This document shows, piece after piece, positions 1-6,859 of a stretch of 64,000 bases of DNA. The notes under the pieces were generated by a model. That model was not told where the DNA came from. It saw only the letters and a program-made list of their open reading frames with translations, and made no database searches. Origin of the DNA: Novosphingobium album (ex Liu et al. 2023) (GTDB lineage: Bacteria; Pseudomonadota; Alphaproteobacteria; Sphingomonadales; Sphingomonadaceae); the NCBI RefSeq assembly GCF_029076845.1, contig NZ_JARESE010000050.1, forward strand, positions 62,001-126,000. The letters are read 5' to 3'. The translations under genes and the position numbers were made by a program. Every line of letters begins with the position of its first letter. Within the stretch, counting starts at the first letter, position 1.

Positions 1-533
1 GCCTCGCGCGGGATCTGCTGGTCGCGGCGGATCACGCCCTCGGCACGGCCGAGGTTGACGATGACGTGGCCGAACTCGACCGACTTGATCACGCCGGTGA
101 TCACTTCGCCGGCGCGGTCCTTGAATTCCTCGTACTGGCGCTCACGCTCGGCATCGCGGACCTTCTGGAAGATCACTTGCTTGGCCGACTGCGCGTCGAT
201 GCGGCCGAGATCGACCGGCGGCAGCGGATCGACGATGAAGTCGCCGATCTTGGCGCCCGGCTGCAGCTTTTCGGCCTGCTTGAGATCGACCTGCTTGAAG
301 TAGTCCTCGACCTCTTCCACCACTTCGACCACGCGCCACAGGCGCAAGTCGCCGGTGCGCGGATCGAGCTTGGCGCGAATGTCGTTCTCCGCGCCGTAGC
401 GGTTGCGGGCCGACTTCTGGATCGCCTCTTCCATCGCCTCGATGACGATCGACTTGTCGATCATCTTCTCCGTCGCGACGGAGTTCGCGATCGCGAGCAG
501 TTCTGCACGGTTGGCGGAAATCGCACTGGCCAT
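1..533 (-). CDS. nusA: NusA, transcription termination/antitermination factor (N-terminal part)
   Basis: Only the first 177 or so codons are inside the window; the rest runs off the left edge. NusA binds RNA polymerase and nascent RNA and controls pausing, termination and rRNA antitermination. The start is ATG at 531-533, and the product opens MASAISANRAELLAIANSVA, followed by the typical NusA N-terminal core (IDKSIVIEAMEEAIQKSARN). The beginning of the S1 domain is visible at the edge (GEVITGVIKSVEFGHVIVNL). The start lies 3 nt after the stop of rimP, so the two are co-transcribed, as in the widespread rimP-nusA-infB operon. Identification is secure from the N-terminal sequence and the gene order. 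Confidence 0.96.
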   Translation of the reverse strand, partial: MASAISANRAELLAIANSVATEKMIDKSIVIEAMEEAIQKSARNRYGAENDIRAKLDPRTGDLRLWRVVEVVEEVEDYFKQVDLKQAEKLQPGAKIGDFIVDPLPPVDLGRIDAQSAKQVIFQKVRDAERERQYEEFKDRAGEVITGVIKSVEFGHVIVNLGRAEGVIRRDQQIPRE

Positions 534-536
534 GGC

Positions 537-1118
537 TTAGTCTTCCTGTTCCTCAAGAATGTCGTCCGCGCCGTCGACCACTTCGTCTGCGCCGGAAGCG
601 TCGAGCGGGCGGGTGGCGGCGATCAGGCGGTCGGTCAGGACCAGCCTGGCGGAATGGATATCGTCGAGCGGGAACGTGACCCGGCCCGACTTGCGATCAT
701 CGAACAGTACCGTCTCACCTTCGAGCCCGGCAAGATCGCCATGCAGCGCCTTGCGGTTGCCGTCGACGGGATTGATCAGGTTGATCTTGGCCTCGTGCCC
801 GGCCCACTGCGCGAAATCGCCAGGACGGGTCAGCGGGCGGTCGATCCCCGGCGAGCTGACCTCCAGGCGATAGGCATCGGCGATCAGCACTTCGCCCTGT
901 TCCTCCAGCGCGTCGATCCGGTCGGACACGCGGTGCGACAGCGCGACGCAATCGTCGAGCAGGAGCTGCCCGGTCTCGGGCCGTTCGGCCATGATCTGCA
1001 GCGCCAGCTCATCGTCGCCCACTTCGCTGCGGCCCAGCAGCTTCACGCGCACGAGTGCGAAGCCGAGGGCTTTGACCTCGGGCTCGACGACCTCGATAAT
1101 GCGCGCGATATCGACCAT
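537..1118 (-). CDS. rimP: RimP, ribosome maturation factor
   Basis: RimP assists maturation of the 30S ribosomal subunit in the cytoplasm. The 193-residue product has the family core SSPGIDRPLTRPGDFAQWAG (the SPGxxRPL motif) in the middle of the protein, and a C-terminal SH3-like part with DDIHSARLVL. I chose the ATG at 1116-1118 (MVDIARIIEVVEPEVKALGF) because the reading frame upstream of it encodes a basic stretch unlike RimP. A long acidic C-terminal tail (DGADDILEEQED) is typical of alphaproteobacterial versions. It is the first gene of the rimP-nusA unit, and any promoter lies in 1119-1372, where I see no clear motif. Confidence 0.95.
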   Translation of the reverse strand: MVDIARIIEVVEPEVKALGFALVRVKLLGRSEVGDDELALQIMAERPETGQLLLDDCVALSHRVSDRIDALEEQGEVLIADAYRLEVSSPGIDRPLTRPGDFAQWAGHEAKINLINPVDGNRKALHGDLAGLEGETVLFDDRKSGRVTFPLDDIHSARLVLTDRLIAATRPLDASGADEVVDGADDILEEQED

Positions 1119-1372
1119 GCGGGCTCCAGAAACGACCATGCGGCAACGCGGTTTCGGGCCGGCCCCACCGGGCGCCAGCACCAGACCTTGTTGCGACAAT
1201 GTCGGGATGGAGCGCTAGATATGTCTGTCCAGTGAAAAACGCAAGCAAAAGCGACCGGCGCATGGCGCGATTGTGCCATTATGCGAATTTTTCGGCGAAT
1301 TTCCCGGGCGGCCACGCGCGGCCGGGCGGAAAGCGATCGTCCAGCGCGACCCGTGGGCTCCGGCGGTGGCCG

Positions 1373-1858
1373 TCATCCTGCCGCCTCGCCCGGCGAAAGG
1401 CGCGATCGCAGCGCGCCGAGCCGCGCGCGCCAGTGCGCGGCCAGCCGGTGCTGGAACAGCATGAGCGCCATGCCGTGCCGGGCCGCGTGGCTGGGCGCAA
1501 AGCGATCCCAGCCGCGATGCGCGACGGTGATCCGCGTCTCGTCGCCCAGGGCCTCGAACCGGACATCGACCTCGGTGGCCTCGTCCGGGCCGAAAGCGGC
1601 CTGCCGCCAGCTCAGCGCCAGCCGCTCGCCCGGCTGCCAGATGGTGACGCGGCCGATCTCGATGTCCGCGCCGTCGGCCAGCCGCGTCACCAGCCGGCCG
1701 CCTTCGCCCGGCTCGAATCGCAGGCATCCGTCGCCGCGCGCGGTCAGGGGGAACAGCGGATTGGCGCGCCACCATGCGCCGATATCGCGCGTGAACGCCT
1801 CGAACGCGCGATGCGGCGTCGCGCGCACGCGGATCGAGATGATGACGGCCGAGGTCAT
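1373..1858 (-). CDS. SRPBCC (AHSA1-like) domain protein
   Basis: The 161-residue protein belongs to the START/SRPBCC fold in its AHSA1-like branch, which forms a hydrophobic ligand pocket; the ligand is unknown. The opening IRVRATPHRAFEAFTRDIGAWW is typical of these proteins: a first strand, then the helix that carries paired Trp residues. The later GWDRFAPSHAARHG segment and the C-terminal helix also fit. The ATG at 1856-1858 overlaps the stop of the ArsR gene (ATGA), so translation is coupled. The trio of VOC protein, ArsR regulator and AHSA1 protein is a recurrent bacterial operon, often linked to small-molecule stress, but no substrate can be read from the sequence. Confidence 0.85.
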   Translation of the reverse strand: MTSAVIISIRVRATPHRAFEAFTRDIGAWWRANPLFPLTARGDGCLRFEPGEGGRLVTRLADGADIEIGRVTIWQPGERLALSWRQAAFGPDEATEVDVRFEALGDETRITVAHRGWDRFAPSHAARHGMALMLFQHRLAAHWRARLGALRSRLSPGEAAG

Positions 1859-2190
1859 TCGGGATCGCGCTCGACATGCGCCTTGAAGGCGGCAAGCTGC
1901 GCGCTCCACATCGCCTCGGCGGCTTCCAGCCAGCGCTTCAGCTCGTCCATCGCCTCGTGCCGCAAGGCATAGACCCTGACGCGCGCGTCGCTGGCCGGGT
2001 GGCTTTCGGCGACCAGCCCGCCTTGCTTCAGGACGCGCAAGTGCCGGCTCATCGCCGGCGCGGCCAGGCCCAGCGCTTCGGCCAGCTCACCCGCGCGGCG
2101 CGGCCGCTCGCCCAGCAATTCGATCGCGCGGCGCCGGTGCGGATCGGCCAGCGCGGCCAGCGTCAGGTCGATGTCGCGCGCGGCGCTCAA
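1855..2190 (-). CDS. ArsR-family helix-turn-helix regulator
   Basis: This 111-residue winged-helix repressor probably controls its own operon. The N-terminal ALADPHRRRAIELLGERP and the recognition helix region LGLAAPAMSRHLRVLKQGGL are typical of the ArsR/HTH_20 group that pairs with AHSA1 proteins. No cysteine metal-binding motif is present, so it is probably not a metal sensor. The best start is TTG at 2188-2190, which overlaps the stop of the upstream glyoxalase gene (TTGA); no ATG gives a sensible N-terminus. It is the middle gene of a three-gene operon, overlapped by 4 nt on both sides. Confidence 0.88.
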   Translation of the reverse strand: MSAARDIDLTLAALADPHRRRAIELLGERPRRAGELAEALGLAAPAMSRHLRVLKQGGLVAESHPASDARVRVYALRHEAMDELKRWLEAAEAMWSAQLAAFKAHVERDPE

Positions 2191-2657
2191 TCGAGCCGCG
2201 ACACGGTGGTGAAGCCGCCTTCGGCATCCCATTCGGCGGCGGTCTTGGCCTCCACGGTCACGCCAAAGGTCCAGATGTGCCCTTCGGGGTCTTTGGCGCG
2301 ATAGGTCCGGTCGCCATAGAACTGCGTCTCGGGCGCCATGACGATCACCGCGCCGGCCTGCCGCGCCCGTTCGCAATGGGCGTCGATATCCTCGCCCGGC
2401 GCGAGCTGGACATGGACGGTCTGCGTGTTCTTGCCGCCGATCGACAGCGGGCTCTTGTGATCCTCGCTCCATTCGTTGCCGATCATGACCACCGAATCGC
2501 CATGGCCCATTTCCGAATGGCCCAGATTGCCGTCGGCATCGAGCAGCACGAAGATCGGCTCGAAGCCGAAAGCGCGTTCAAGCCAGCGGAACGCGGCCTT
2601 GGCATCGCGGTAACAGACGGCGCTCGACAGCCCTTTGGGGCGGCTGGTTTCGGACAT
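2187..2657 (-). CDS. VOC (glyoxalase/bleomycin-resistance-like) protein
   Basis: The 156-residue protein has the vicinal oxygen chelate fold, built from paired beta-alpha-beta-beta-beta units. Visible signatures are CYRDAKAAFRWLERAFGFEP near the N-terminus and the C-terminal KDPEGHIWTFGVTV, which supplies the usual metal-ligand region. It resembles the PhnB/glyoxalase-like subgroup; the substrate is unknown. The ATG at 2655-2657 has a good Shine-Dalgarno (AGGAGA) about 7 nt upstream. It is the first gene of the operon with the ArsR and SRPBCC genes. The promoter would lie in the AT-rich stretch 2700-2745, which is conspicuous in this GC-rich DNA. Confidence 0.85.
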   Translation of the reverse strand: MSETSRPKGLSSAVCYRDAKAAFRWLERAFGFEPIFVLLDADGNLGHSEMGHGDSVVMIGNEWSEDHKSPLSIGGKNTQTVHVQLAPGEDIDAHCERARQAGAVIVMAPETQFYGDRTYRAKDPEGHIWTFGVTVEAKTAAEWDAEGGFTTVSRLD

Positions 2658-2750
2658 GGCATTCTCCTGTACGAATGACGACTCGCGAGGAGAATGTTCA
2701 CGCATTCGAAAATATTTGTCAATTTATGAAAATAATATCGAGGGTTTGTC

Positions 2751-2808
2751 GGGGAACGCGCGGAAGAGCGCATTTCGAGGCCGCGCCAGCCCGCTCCTTC
2801 ACCCGGCG
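2751..2808 (+). repeat. Dispersed stem-loop repeat, copy A
   Basis: This is one copy of an imperfect repeat also found at 20017-20072, 20089-20153 (inverted) and 51801-51843. Its left half folds as a short hairpin (AACGCGC, loop, GCGCATT). Its right half has the shared core CGCCAGCCCGCTCC followed by TTCACCCGGC. This copy runs into the 3' end of pspF and supplies its stop codon, so it sits exactly at a gene end. Recognised by eye by comparing the four copies. Confidence 0.7.
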
Positions 2809-3821
2809 TGCTCCCTCAGCCCGTGCTTCTTCAGGCAATGGCGCAACTGGTCGTAAGTCAGCCCCAGCGCGAGCGCGGCGCGGCGCTGGTTCCAGCGATG
2901 CCGCTCCAGCGCATCGGCGATGAGCGACCGCTCATGTGCGTCGACCAGCGCGCGCAAATCGACCACGGTCTCTGGCGCCGGCGGCGCGGCGGGGCGCGGG
3001 AGGGCGGTTGCCGGCGGGGGTGCCGGGGCCGGTTCACCGGCCGGCTTCCACGGGCTTTCGAACGGATCGAACACGATCCGCGCGATGGGCTTTTCGGGAT
3101 AGTCCCAGCGATAGACCGCGCGCTCCACGACATTGCGCAGTTCGCGCACGTTGCCGGGCCAGGGGTAAGTCTCCAGCGCGTCGATCGCCTCGCGCGCGAA
3201 GCCGGGCCAGGTATCCCAGCCGATCTCGCTGGACATGCGCCGGCCGTAGTAGTCGGCCAGTTCGAACACATCGCCTTCGCGCGCGCGCAGCGGCGGCAGG
3301 GTGATGACTTCGAAGCTCAGCCGATCGAGCAGGTCGGCGCGGAACCTGCCTTCTGCGGCCAGGCGCGGCAGATCGGCGTTGGTCGCCGCGACGATGCGCA
3401 CGTCCACAGTCACCGGGCGCGAGGCGCCGATCCGCGTGACCTCGCCATATTCGACCGCGCGCAGCAGCCGCTCCTGCGCCGCCATCGACAGCGTGCCTAG
3501 CTCATCGAGGAACAGCGTGCCGCGATCGGCTTCCTCGAACCGCCCGGCCCGCGCGCGGGTCGCGCCGGTGAAGGCGCCGGCCTCATGCCCGAACAGCTCG
3601 GCCTCGATCAGCGTTTCGGGCAGGGCCGCGCAATTGAGCGTGACCAGCGGCTCGCCCCAGCGCGGCGACAGGTGGTGCAGGCGCTGGGCGATCAGTTCCT
3701 TGCCGGTGCCGCGCTCACCGATCACCAGCACCGGGCGGCGCATCGGCGCGGCGCGGCTGGCCCGCTCGACCGCGTCGAGGAAGGCCATCGACTGGCCGAC
3801 GAATTGCACATCCCGATCCAT
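2799..3821 (-). CDS. pspF: PspF, sigma-54-dependent activator of the phage-shock operon
   Basis: PspF is a AAA+ enhancer-binding protein that remodels sigma-54 RNA polymerase at psp promoters and is held inactive by PspA. The 340-residue product has no N-terminal receiver domain, as expected for PspF. It has Walker A GERGTGKE (residues 35-42), the sigma-54 contact loop GAFTGA (82-87), Walker B TLFLDE (102-107) and a C-terminal Fis-type helix-turn-helix (RNQRRAALALG-like, ending near 335). A proline/alanine-rich linker lies between the AAA+ and HTH parts. I take the ATG at 3819-3821; an in-frame TTG two codons upstream is an alternative. It is divergent from pspA with the promoter region between them. 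The last codons overlap a dispersed repeat. Confidence 0.95.
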   Translation of the reverse strand: MDRDVQFVGQSMAFLDAVERASRAAPMRRPVLVIGERGTGKELIAQRLHHLSPRWGEPLVTLNCAALPETLIEAELFGHEAGAFTGATRARAGRFEEADRGTLFLDELGTLSMAAQERLLRAVEYGEVTRIGASRPVTVDVRIVAATNADLPRLAAEGRFRADLLDRLSFEVITLPPLRAREGDVFELADYYGRRMSSEIGWDTWPGFAREAIDALETYPWPGNVRELRNVVERAVYRWDYPEKPIARIVFDPFESPWKPAGEPAPAPPPATALPRPAAPPAPETVVDLRALVDAHERSLIADALERHRWNQRRAALALGLTYDQLRHCLKKHGLREHAG

Positions 3822-3834
3822 TCCCAAGAATTAG

Positions 3835-3867
3835 CGAAATTGCCCGATTATTGGCAATCGAAATTGC
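3835..3867 (+). promoter_or_regulatory. Candidate PspF upstream activating sites
   Basis: Two identical 9-mers, CGAAATTGC, at 3835-3843 and 3859-3867 (24 nt apart start to start) sit between the pspF start and the sigma-54 promoter. Their centres lie about 60-90 nt upstream of the -24 element, a usual distance for enhancer sites. Assigning them to PspF is inference from position and repetition. Confidence 0.45.
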
Positions 3868-3922
3868 ACCTGGGATAATCCGCTACCTTGCGAAACATCG
3901 TAGTTCCGCCACTCGCGCGGTT

Positions 3923-3938
3923 TGGCACGCCGCTTGCT
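3923..3938 (+). promoter_or_regulatory. Sigma-54 (-24/-12) promoter of the psp operon
   Basis: TGGCACGCCGCTTGCT matches the sigma-54 consensus TGGCACG-N4-TTGC(A/T) with the exact GG-to-GC spacing. Transcription should start near 3950 on the plus strand. The divergent PspF gene and the rpoN gene at 48553-50082 in the same window support the reading. Confidence 0.93.
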
Positions 3939-4011
3939 GTACGATGAACGCAACCACGAACGCTGAACGCAGCCATTCGATTGAAGCAGACCACGCAAGG
4001 GAACCGATGAC

Positions 4012-4191
4012 ATGCCTACCCGCGACATCCGCAGCACCGTTCGCAGCAAGTTCGTCCGCAGCAAGCTGGATTGCGCGATCCTCGCCAGCGTTCTGGCGAT
4101 GGGGACGCTGAACCTTCTGGTCATGACCGACCAGCTTGGCGCGACCAAGGCCCATGCCGCCGCGCCGGCCTGCGGGGTGAAGCTGGCATGA
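4012..4191 (+). CDS. Small ORF in the psp leader (59 aa, one predicted membrane or signal segment)
   Basis: This is the first open frame behind the sigma-54 promoter, about 60 nt after the expected transcription start. The ATG at 4012 follows AAGGGAAC. The 59-residue product has a basic N-terminus ([13 protein letters not shown]), then a hydrophobic run ([18 protein letters not shown]), then an Ala-rich stretch with one Cys near the end. It could be a small exported or membrane protein. Its stop overlaps an ATG at 4188 that is in frame with pspA (ATGA). I recognise no family. Being under the stress promoter ahead of pspA suggests a psp role, but that is inference, and a regulatory leader ORF is equally possible. 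Confidence 0.55.
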   Translation: MPTRDIRSTVRSKFVRSKLDCAILASVLAMGTLNLLVMTDQLGATKAHAAAPACGVKLA

Positions 4192-4355
4192 GCAGGCTCG
4201 ACGCGGAGATCGAAATCCTTCAGCATGATCCCGCCCCCGCTTTCGCGGGCGAAGGCCCGGCCCGGACGACTTCCCGCGCGCGTTCGAACTATGCCGGCCC
4301 CGCCCACGTCAGCCCCCGCCTCATTGCCCCCGCCTACATAAAAGGAACCAGCAGG

Positions 4356-5069
4356 ATGGGTATCTTTTCACGGACGCGCGACATCATCGCCGCCAATTTC
4401 AACGATATGCTCGACAAGGCCGAAGACCCGGCCAAGATGATCCGGCTCATCATCCTGGAAATGGAAGAGACGCTGGTCGAAGTGCGCACCAGCAGCGCGC
4501 GCACGATCGCCGACCAGAAGGAAATGCGCCGCCATGTCGCCAAGCTCGACAAGCTGCAGGCCGACTGGGGCGAAAAGGCCCAACTCGCGCTCAGCAAGGA
4601 CCGCGAGGATCTGGCCCGCGCCGCGCTGGTGGAAAAGAAGAAGGCGGCCGACATGGCCGGGCAGCTTTCCGCCGAGATCGCCGTGCTCGACGATGCGCTG
4701 CGCGCTTACGAGCAGGATATCGAGAAGCTGCAGAGCCGCCTGCGCGAAGCCCGCGCCCGCCAGTCGTCGATCGCCGCGCGCCTGCAAAGCGCCGAGAACC
4801 GCGTCAAGCTGCGCACGCTGCTGTCCAGCGAGCGGGTGGACGAGGCGATGGTGCGCTTCGACCAGCTCGAACGCCGGGTCGATTACGCCGAGGGCCGTGC
4901 CGACGCGCTGAGCCTGGGCGACGATCGCCGCCAGCCGACACTGTCGGAAGAGATCGCCGCGCTGGCCGATGGCGACAAGATCGAAGCCGAGCTTGCCCGC
5001 ATGAAGCAGGCGATGTCCGGCCAGCAGCCCGCCGCGAAAGCCGGCGACGGTGAAGGCGCCGCCGACTAG
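4356..5069 (+). CDS. pspA: PspA, phage-shock protein A (IM30/ESCRT-III-like)
   Basis: PspA is a peripheral inner-membrane coiled-coil protein that binds stressed membranes, helps hold the proton-motive force and inhibits PspF. The 237-residue product begins MGIFSRTRDIIAANFNDMLD, the canonical amphipathic helix region, followed by KAEDPAKMIRLIILEMEETL. The rest is a long, charged coiled coil rich in Arg, Glu and Ala. The ATG at 4356 has AAAGGAACC and GCAGG upstream and gives the normal PspA N-terminus. However, the frame is open upstream to an ATG at 4188, which would add 56 residues without family resemblance. It is the main gene of the sigma-54-driven operon and is followed by pspC. Confidence 0.96.
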   Translation: MGIFSRTRDIIAANFNDMLDKAEDPAKMIRLIILEMEETLVEVRTSSARTIADQKEMRRHVAKLDKLQADWGEKAQLALSKDREDLARAALVEKKKAADMAGQLSAEIAVLDDALRAYEQDIEKLQSRLREARARQSSIAARLQSAENRVKLRTLLSSERVDEAMVRFDQLERRVDYAEGRADALSLGDDRRQPTLSEEIAALADGDKIEAELARMKQAMSGQQPAAKAGDGEGAAD

Positions 5070-5179
5070 GCGATCCCGCCCGCGATGCCGGCGTCACCGT
5101 CCCGGTGCGCCGGCCCGCGAAATGCGGTATAAGCCGGGACAGAACACGCCCCCACGCGAACCAAGGGAAGGGAAAACCA

Positions 5180-5548
5180 GTGTCACGCGGACAATTCTAT
5201 CTCGACAAGGCCAATGCCAAGATGTTCGGGGTCTGCTCGGGAATCGCCGACTATACCGGCGTCGATGCGATCTGGGTCAGAGTCACGGCCGTGCTCCTGA
5301 CGCTGTTCGTCTCGTTCATCACGATCCCGATCTACATCGCCACCGCCATCATCGCCGACAGCAAGCCCACCTACCTCTACAGCGATGCCGAGGAAGAACG
5401 CCTGCTGCGCAAGATGCGCCGGCGCGCCGCGCGCTCGGGCCGGGTCCATTCGGACCTGTCCGACATCGACCGGCGGATCGCCGATATCGAACGGCACTAT
5501 TCGACCAGCAACTCGCGCCTCGCGGCGGAGATCGACAGCCTGCGCTGA
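5180..5548 (+). CDS. pspC: PspC, phage-shock protein C (inner-membrane)
   Basis: PspC is an inner-membrane sensor/effector of envelope stress. The 122-residue product has the PspC signature near the N-terminus (KMFGVCSGIADYTGVDAIWV) and a hydrophobic segment (VTAVLLTLFVSFITIPIYIA). A basic Arg-rich cytoplasmic tail ends in a predicted coiled coil (RRIADIERHYSTSNSRLAAE). The GTG at 5180 is preferred because AAGGGAAGGG lies 7-14 nt upstream and it puts the PspC domain at the N-terminus, as in the family. An upstream in-frame ATG at 5105 would add 25 residues without similarity. It is transcribed with pspA and with the four small membrane protein genes that follow. Confidence 0.93.
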   Translation: MSRGQFYLDKANAKMFGVCSGIADYTGVDAIWVRVTAVLLTLFVSFITIPIYIATAIIADSKPTYLYSDAEEERLLRKMRRRAARSGRVHSDLSDIDRRIADIERHYSTSNSRLAAEIDSLR

Positions 5549-5579
5549 GCGACGGGCGGCACTTCTAGGGGACAGACCG

Positions 5580-5876
5580 ATGTTCGATTTTGCCTTGCTC
5601 ATCCCGATCCTCGCGCTGTCGATCCCGATCCTGGTGATCTGGACGCGCCACCAGCGCAGCATGGCGGAGATCCAGCTCAAGGTGACGGCGGAAAAGGCGG
5701 CGCAATACGCCACCAGCAACGCCGAGCTGGAAGAGCGCCTGCGCGTGCTGGAACGGATCATCACCGATGGCGGCTTCGACACCGCGCTGCAGATCGAGGC
5801 GCTGCGCGACGCGCGCCAGGTCGAGGCGCAGCGCGCGAGCGAGCGCGCCGCCGCGCGCGACGCGGCGGTCAACTGA
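5580..5876 (+). CDS. PspB-like small membrane protein 1 of 4
   Basis: A 98-residue protein: one N-terminal membrane helix (ALLIPILALSIPILVIW), then a basic patch and a coiled coil. The C-terminal motif LRVLERIITDGGFDTALQIE leads into ALRD. The plan (short periplasmic start, one helix, cytoplasmic coiled coil with an LExI.D element) is that of PspB, which works with PspC in enteric bacteria to relieve PspA inhibition. The sequence match to PspB is partial, so the family name is inference. The ATG at 5580 follows AGGGGACAG. It lies 31 nt after pspC, and its tail after the motif is a long Arg/Ala-rich helix not present in the three paralogues. Confidence 0.75.
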   Translation: MFDFALLIPILALSIPILVIWTRHQRSMAEIQLKVTAEKAAQYATSNAELEERLRVLERIITDGGFDTALQIEALRDARQVEAQRASERAAARDAAVN

Positions 5877-5888
5877 GGAAGACGGGCG

Positions 5889-6227
5889 ATGTCACTGGAT
5901 TACACCACCGTGGATCTGCTCGCCCCGGTCATCGTCATGGTGTCGGCGATCGGCGTCTGCGGATGGATTCTCAACAACTGGATGCGGATGCGCCACGGCT
6001 ATCCGCTGGAGAATTCGTGGGGCAAGGCGATCTATCCCAAGCGCGATGACGAGGCGCAGGGCCGCATCCAGCTTCTGACCCAGGAGAACGCGCAGCTTCG
6101 CGCCGAGATGGGCTCGGTCAAGGATCGCCTTGCCGTGGTGGAGCGGATCGTGACCGACCAGGGCTTTGATGTCGCCCGCCAGATCGAGGCGCTGCGCGTC
6201 TCGGGGCGCGACGGCAAGACAAACTGA
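5889..6227 (+). CDS. PspB-like small membrane protein 2 of 4
   Basis: A 112-residue protein with an N-terminal membrane helix (LLAPVIVMVSAIGVCGWIL), then NNWMRMRHGYPLENSWG, a heptad-rich region and the shared C-terminal motif (VVERIVTDQGFDVARQIEAL). The block GW.(I/L)NNW.R.RHGY.LE..WG is also present in the next protein, so these two are the closest pair of the set. The ATG at 5889 has GAGGAAGAC upstream. It sits 12 nt after the first paralogue. The likely role is as a PspB-like partner of PspC or PspA; the exact function is unknown. Confidence 0.75.
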   Translation: MSLDYTTVDLLAPVIVMVSAIGVCGWILNNWMRMRHGYPLENSWGKAIYPKRDDEAQGRIQLLTQENAQLRAEMGSVKDRLAVVERIVTDQGFDVARQIEALRVSGRDGKTN

Positions 6228-6237
6228 GGAGCAGCGC

Positions 6238-6546
6238 ATGGATTGGGGCGGGCCGGCGTTCATCATCGCCATCATCGTCACCTGCACGGCCGGCTGGCTG
6301 ATCAACAACTGGATCAGGGCGCGGCACGGCTATGCGCTGGAAGACGAGTGGGGCGGCAAGACCGAGCGGGCCGACGTGGCCGCCACGGCCGAGCTGCGCC
6401 GCGAAAGCGATCTGCTGAAGCAGCGGCTGGCCGCGCTGGAAAGCCGCGCTGCCACGCTGGAGGCGATCATCACCGACAGGGGTTTCGACGTCGCCCACCA
6501 GATCGAAGCGCTGCGCGAGCCCCGCAACGAGGTTATCAGGCAATGA
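6238..6546 (+). CDS. PspB-like small membrane protein 3 of 4
   Basis: A 102-residue protein: N-terminal membrane helix (AFIIAIIVTCTAGWLI), then NNWIRARHGYALEDEWGG as in paralogue 2, a coiled coil (AELRRESDLLKQRLAALESR) and the shared C-terminal motif (TLEAIITDRGFDVAHQIEAL). The ATG at 6238 has GAGGAGC a few bases upstream. Its stop overlaps the start of the fourth paralogue (ATGA), so those two are translationally coupled. The high similarity to paralogue 2 over both ends suggests a local duplication. Confidence 0.75.
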   Translation: MDWGGPAFIIAIIVTCTAGWLINNWIRARHGYALEDEWGGKTERADVAATAELRRESDLLKQRLAALESRAATLEAIITDRGFDVAHQIEALREPRNEVIRQ

Positions 6547-6779
6547 GTTTCTGGAGCGCAGTCGTCCTTCTTTTCCTGATCGGCAGCATCACCTGGCTGC
6601 GCGCTCAGAAGTATCGCGCCAAGGGCGATCGAATCGAACCCGCGTTCCTGTCGGGCGACGCGGAGCTGGAACGCGAGGTGCAGGAACTGCGCAAGCGCGT
6701 CGCGGTGCTGGAACGCATCGCCACCGACGAGAAGAAGGAAGCCGATCTGGCCCGCCAGATCGAGGCCCTGCGCGACTGA
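6543..6779 (+). CDS. PspB-like small membrane protein 4 of 4
   Basis: A 78-residue protein, the shortest and closest to PspB in size. The N-terminal helix SFWSAVVLLFLIGSITWL is followed by a basic stretch and a coiled coil that ends VLERIATDEKKEADLARQIE and then ALRD. The GFD part of the shared motif is replaced by a charged insertion (EKKEAD). It starts at the ATG overlapping the stop of paralogue 3 and is the last gene of the operon. A strong hairpin follows at 6809-6839. Confidence 0.75.
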   Translation: MSFWSAVVLLFLIGSITWLRAQKYRAKGDRIEPAFLSGDAELEREVQELRKRVAVLERIATDEKKEADLARQIEALRD

Positions 6780-6808
6780 TCCAGGGACGCGCCGCGCTGC
6801 TTCCGGCC

Positions 6809-6839
6809 GGGCGGCGGGAACCCCCCATTCCCGCCGCCC
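6809..6839. terminator. Bidirectional hairpin between psp operon and nadE
   Basis: A perfect 12-bp stem (GGGCGGCGGGAA / TTCCCGCCGCCC) with a 7-nt C-rich loop lies between the 3' ends of the converging psp operon and nadE. There is no clear T-tract on either side, so it is a strong transcript-end hairpin rather than a classic intrinsic terminator. Confidence 0.7.
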
Positions 6840-6859
6840 GCAAGGGCGGTCTGGCCGGT

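Noticed and set aside
66..1235. Plus-strand frame of 389 codons opposite nusA and rimP
   Set aside because: Shadow of two well-identified genes; its product has a His/Asp/Arg-rich composition without any family match.
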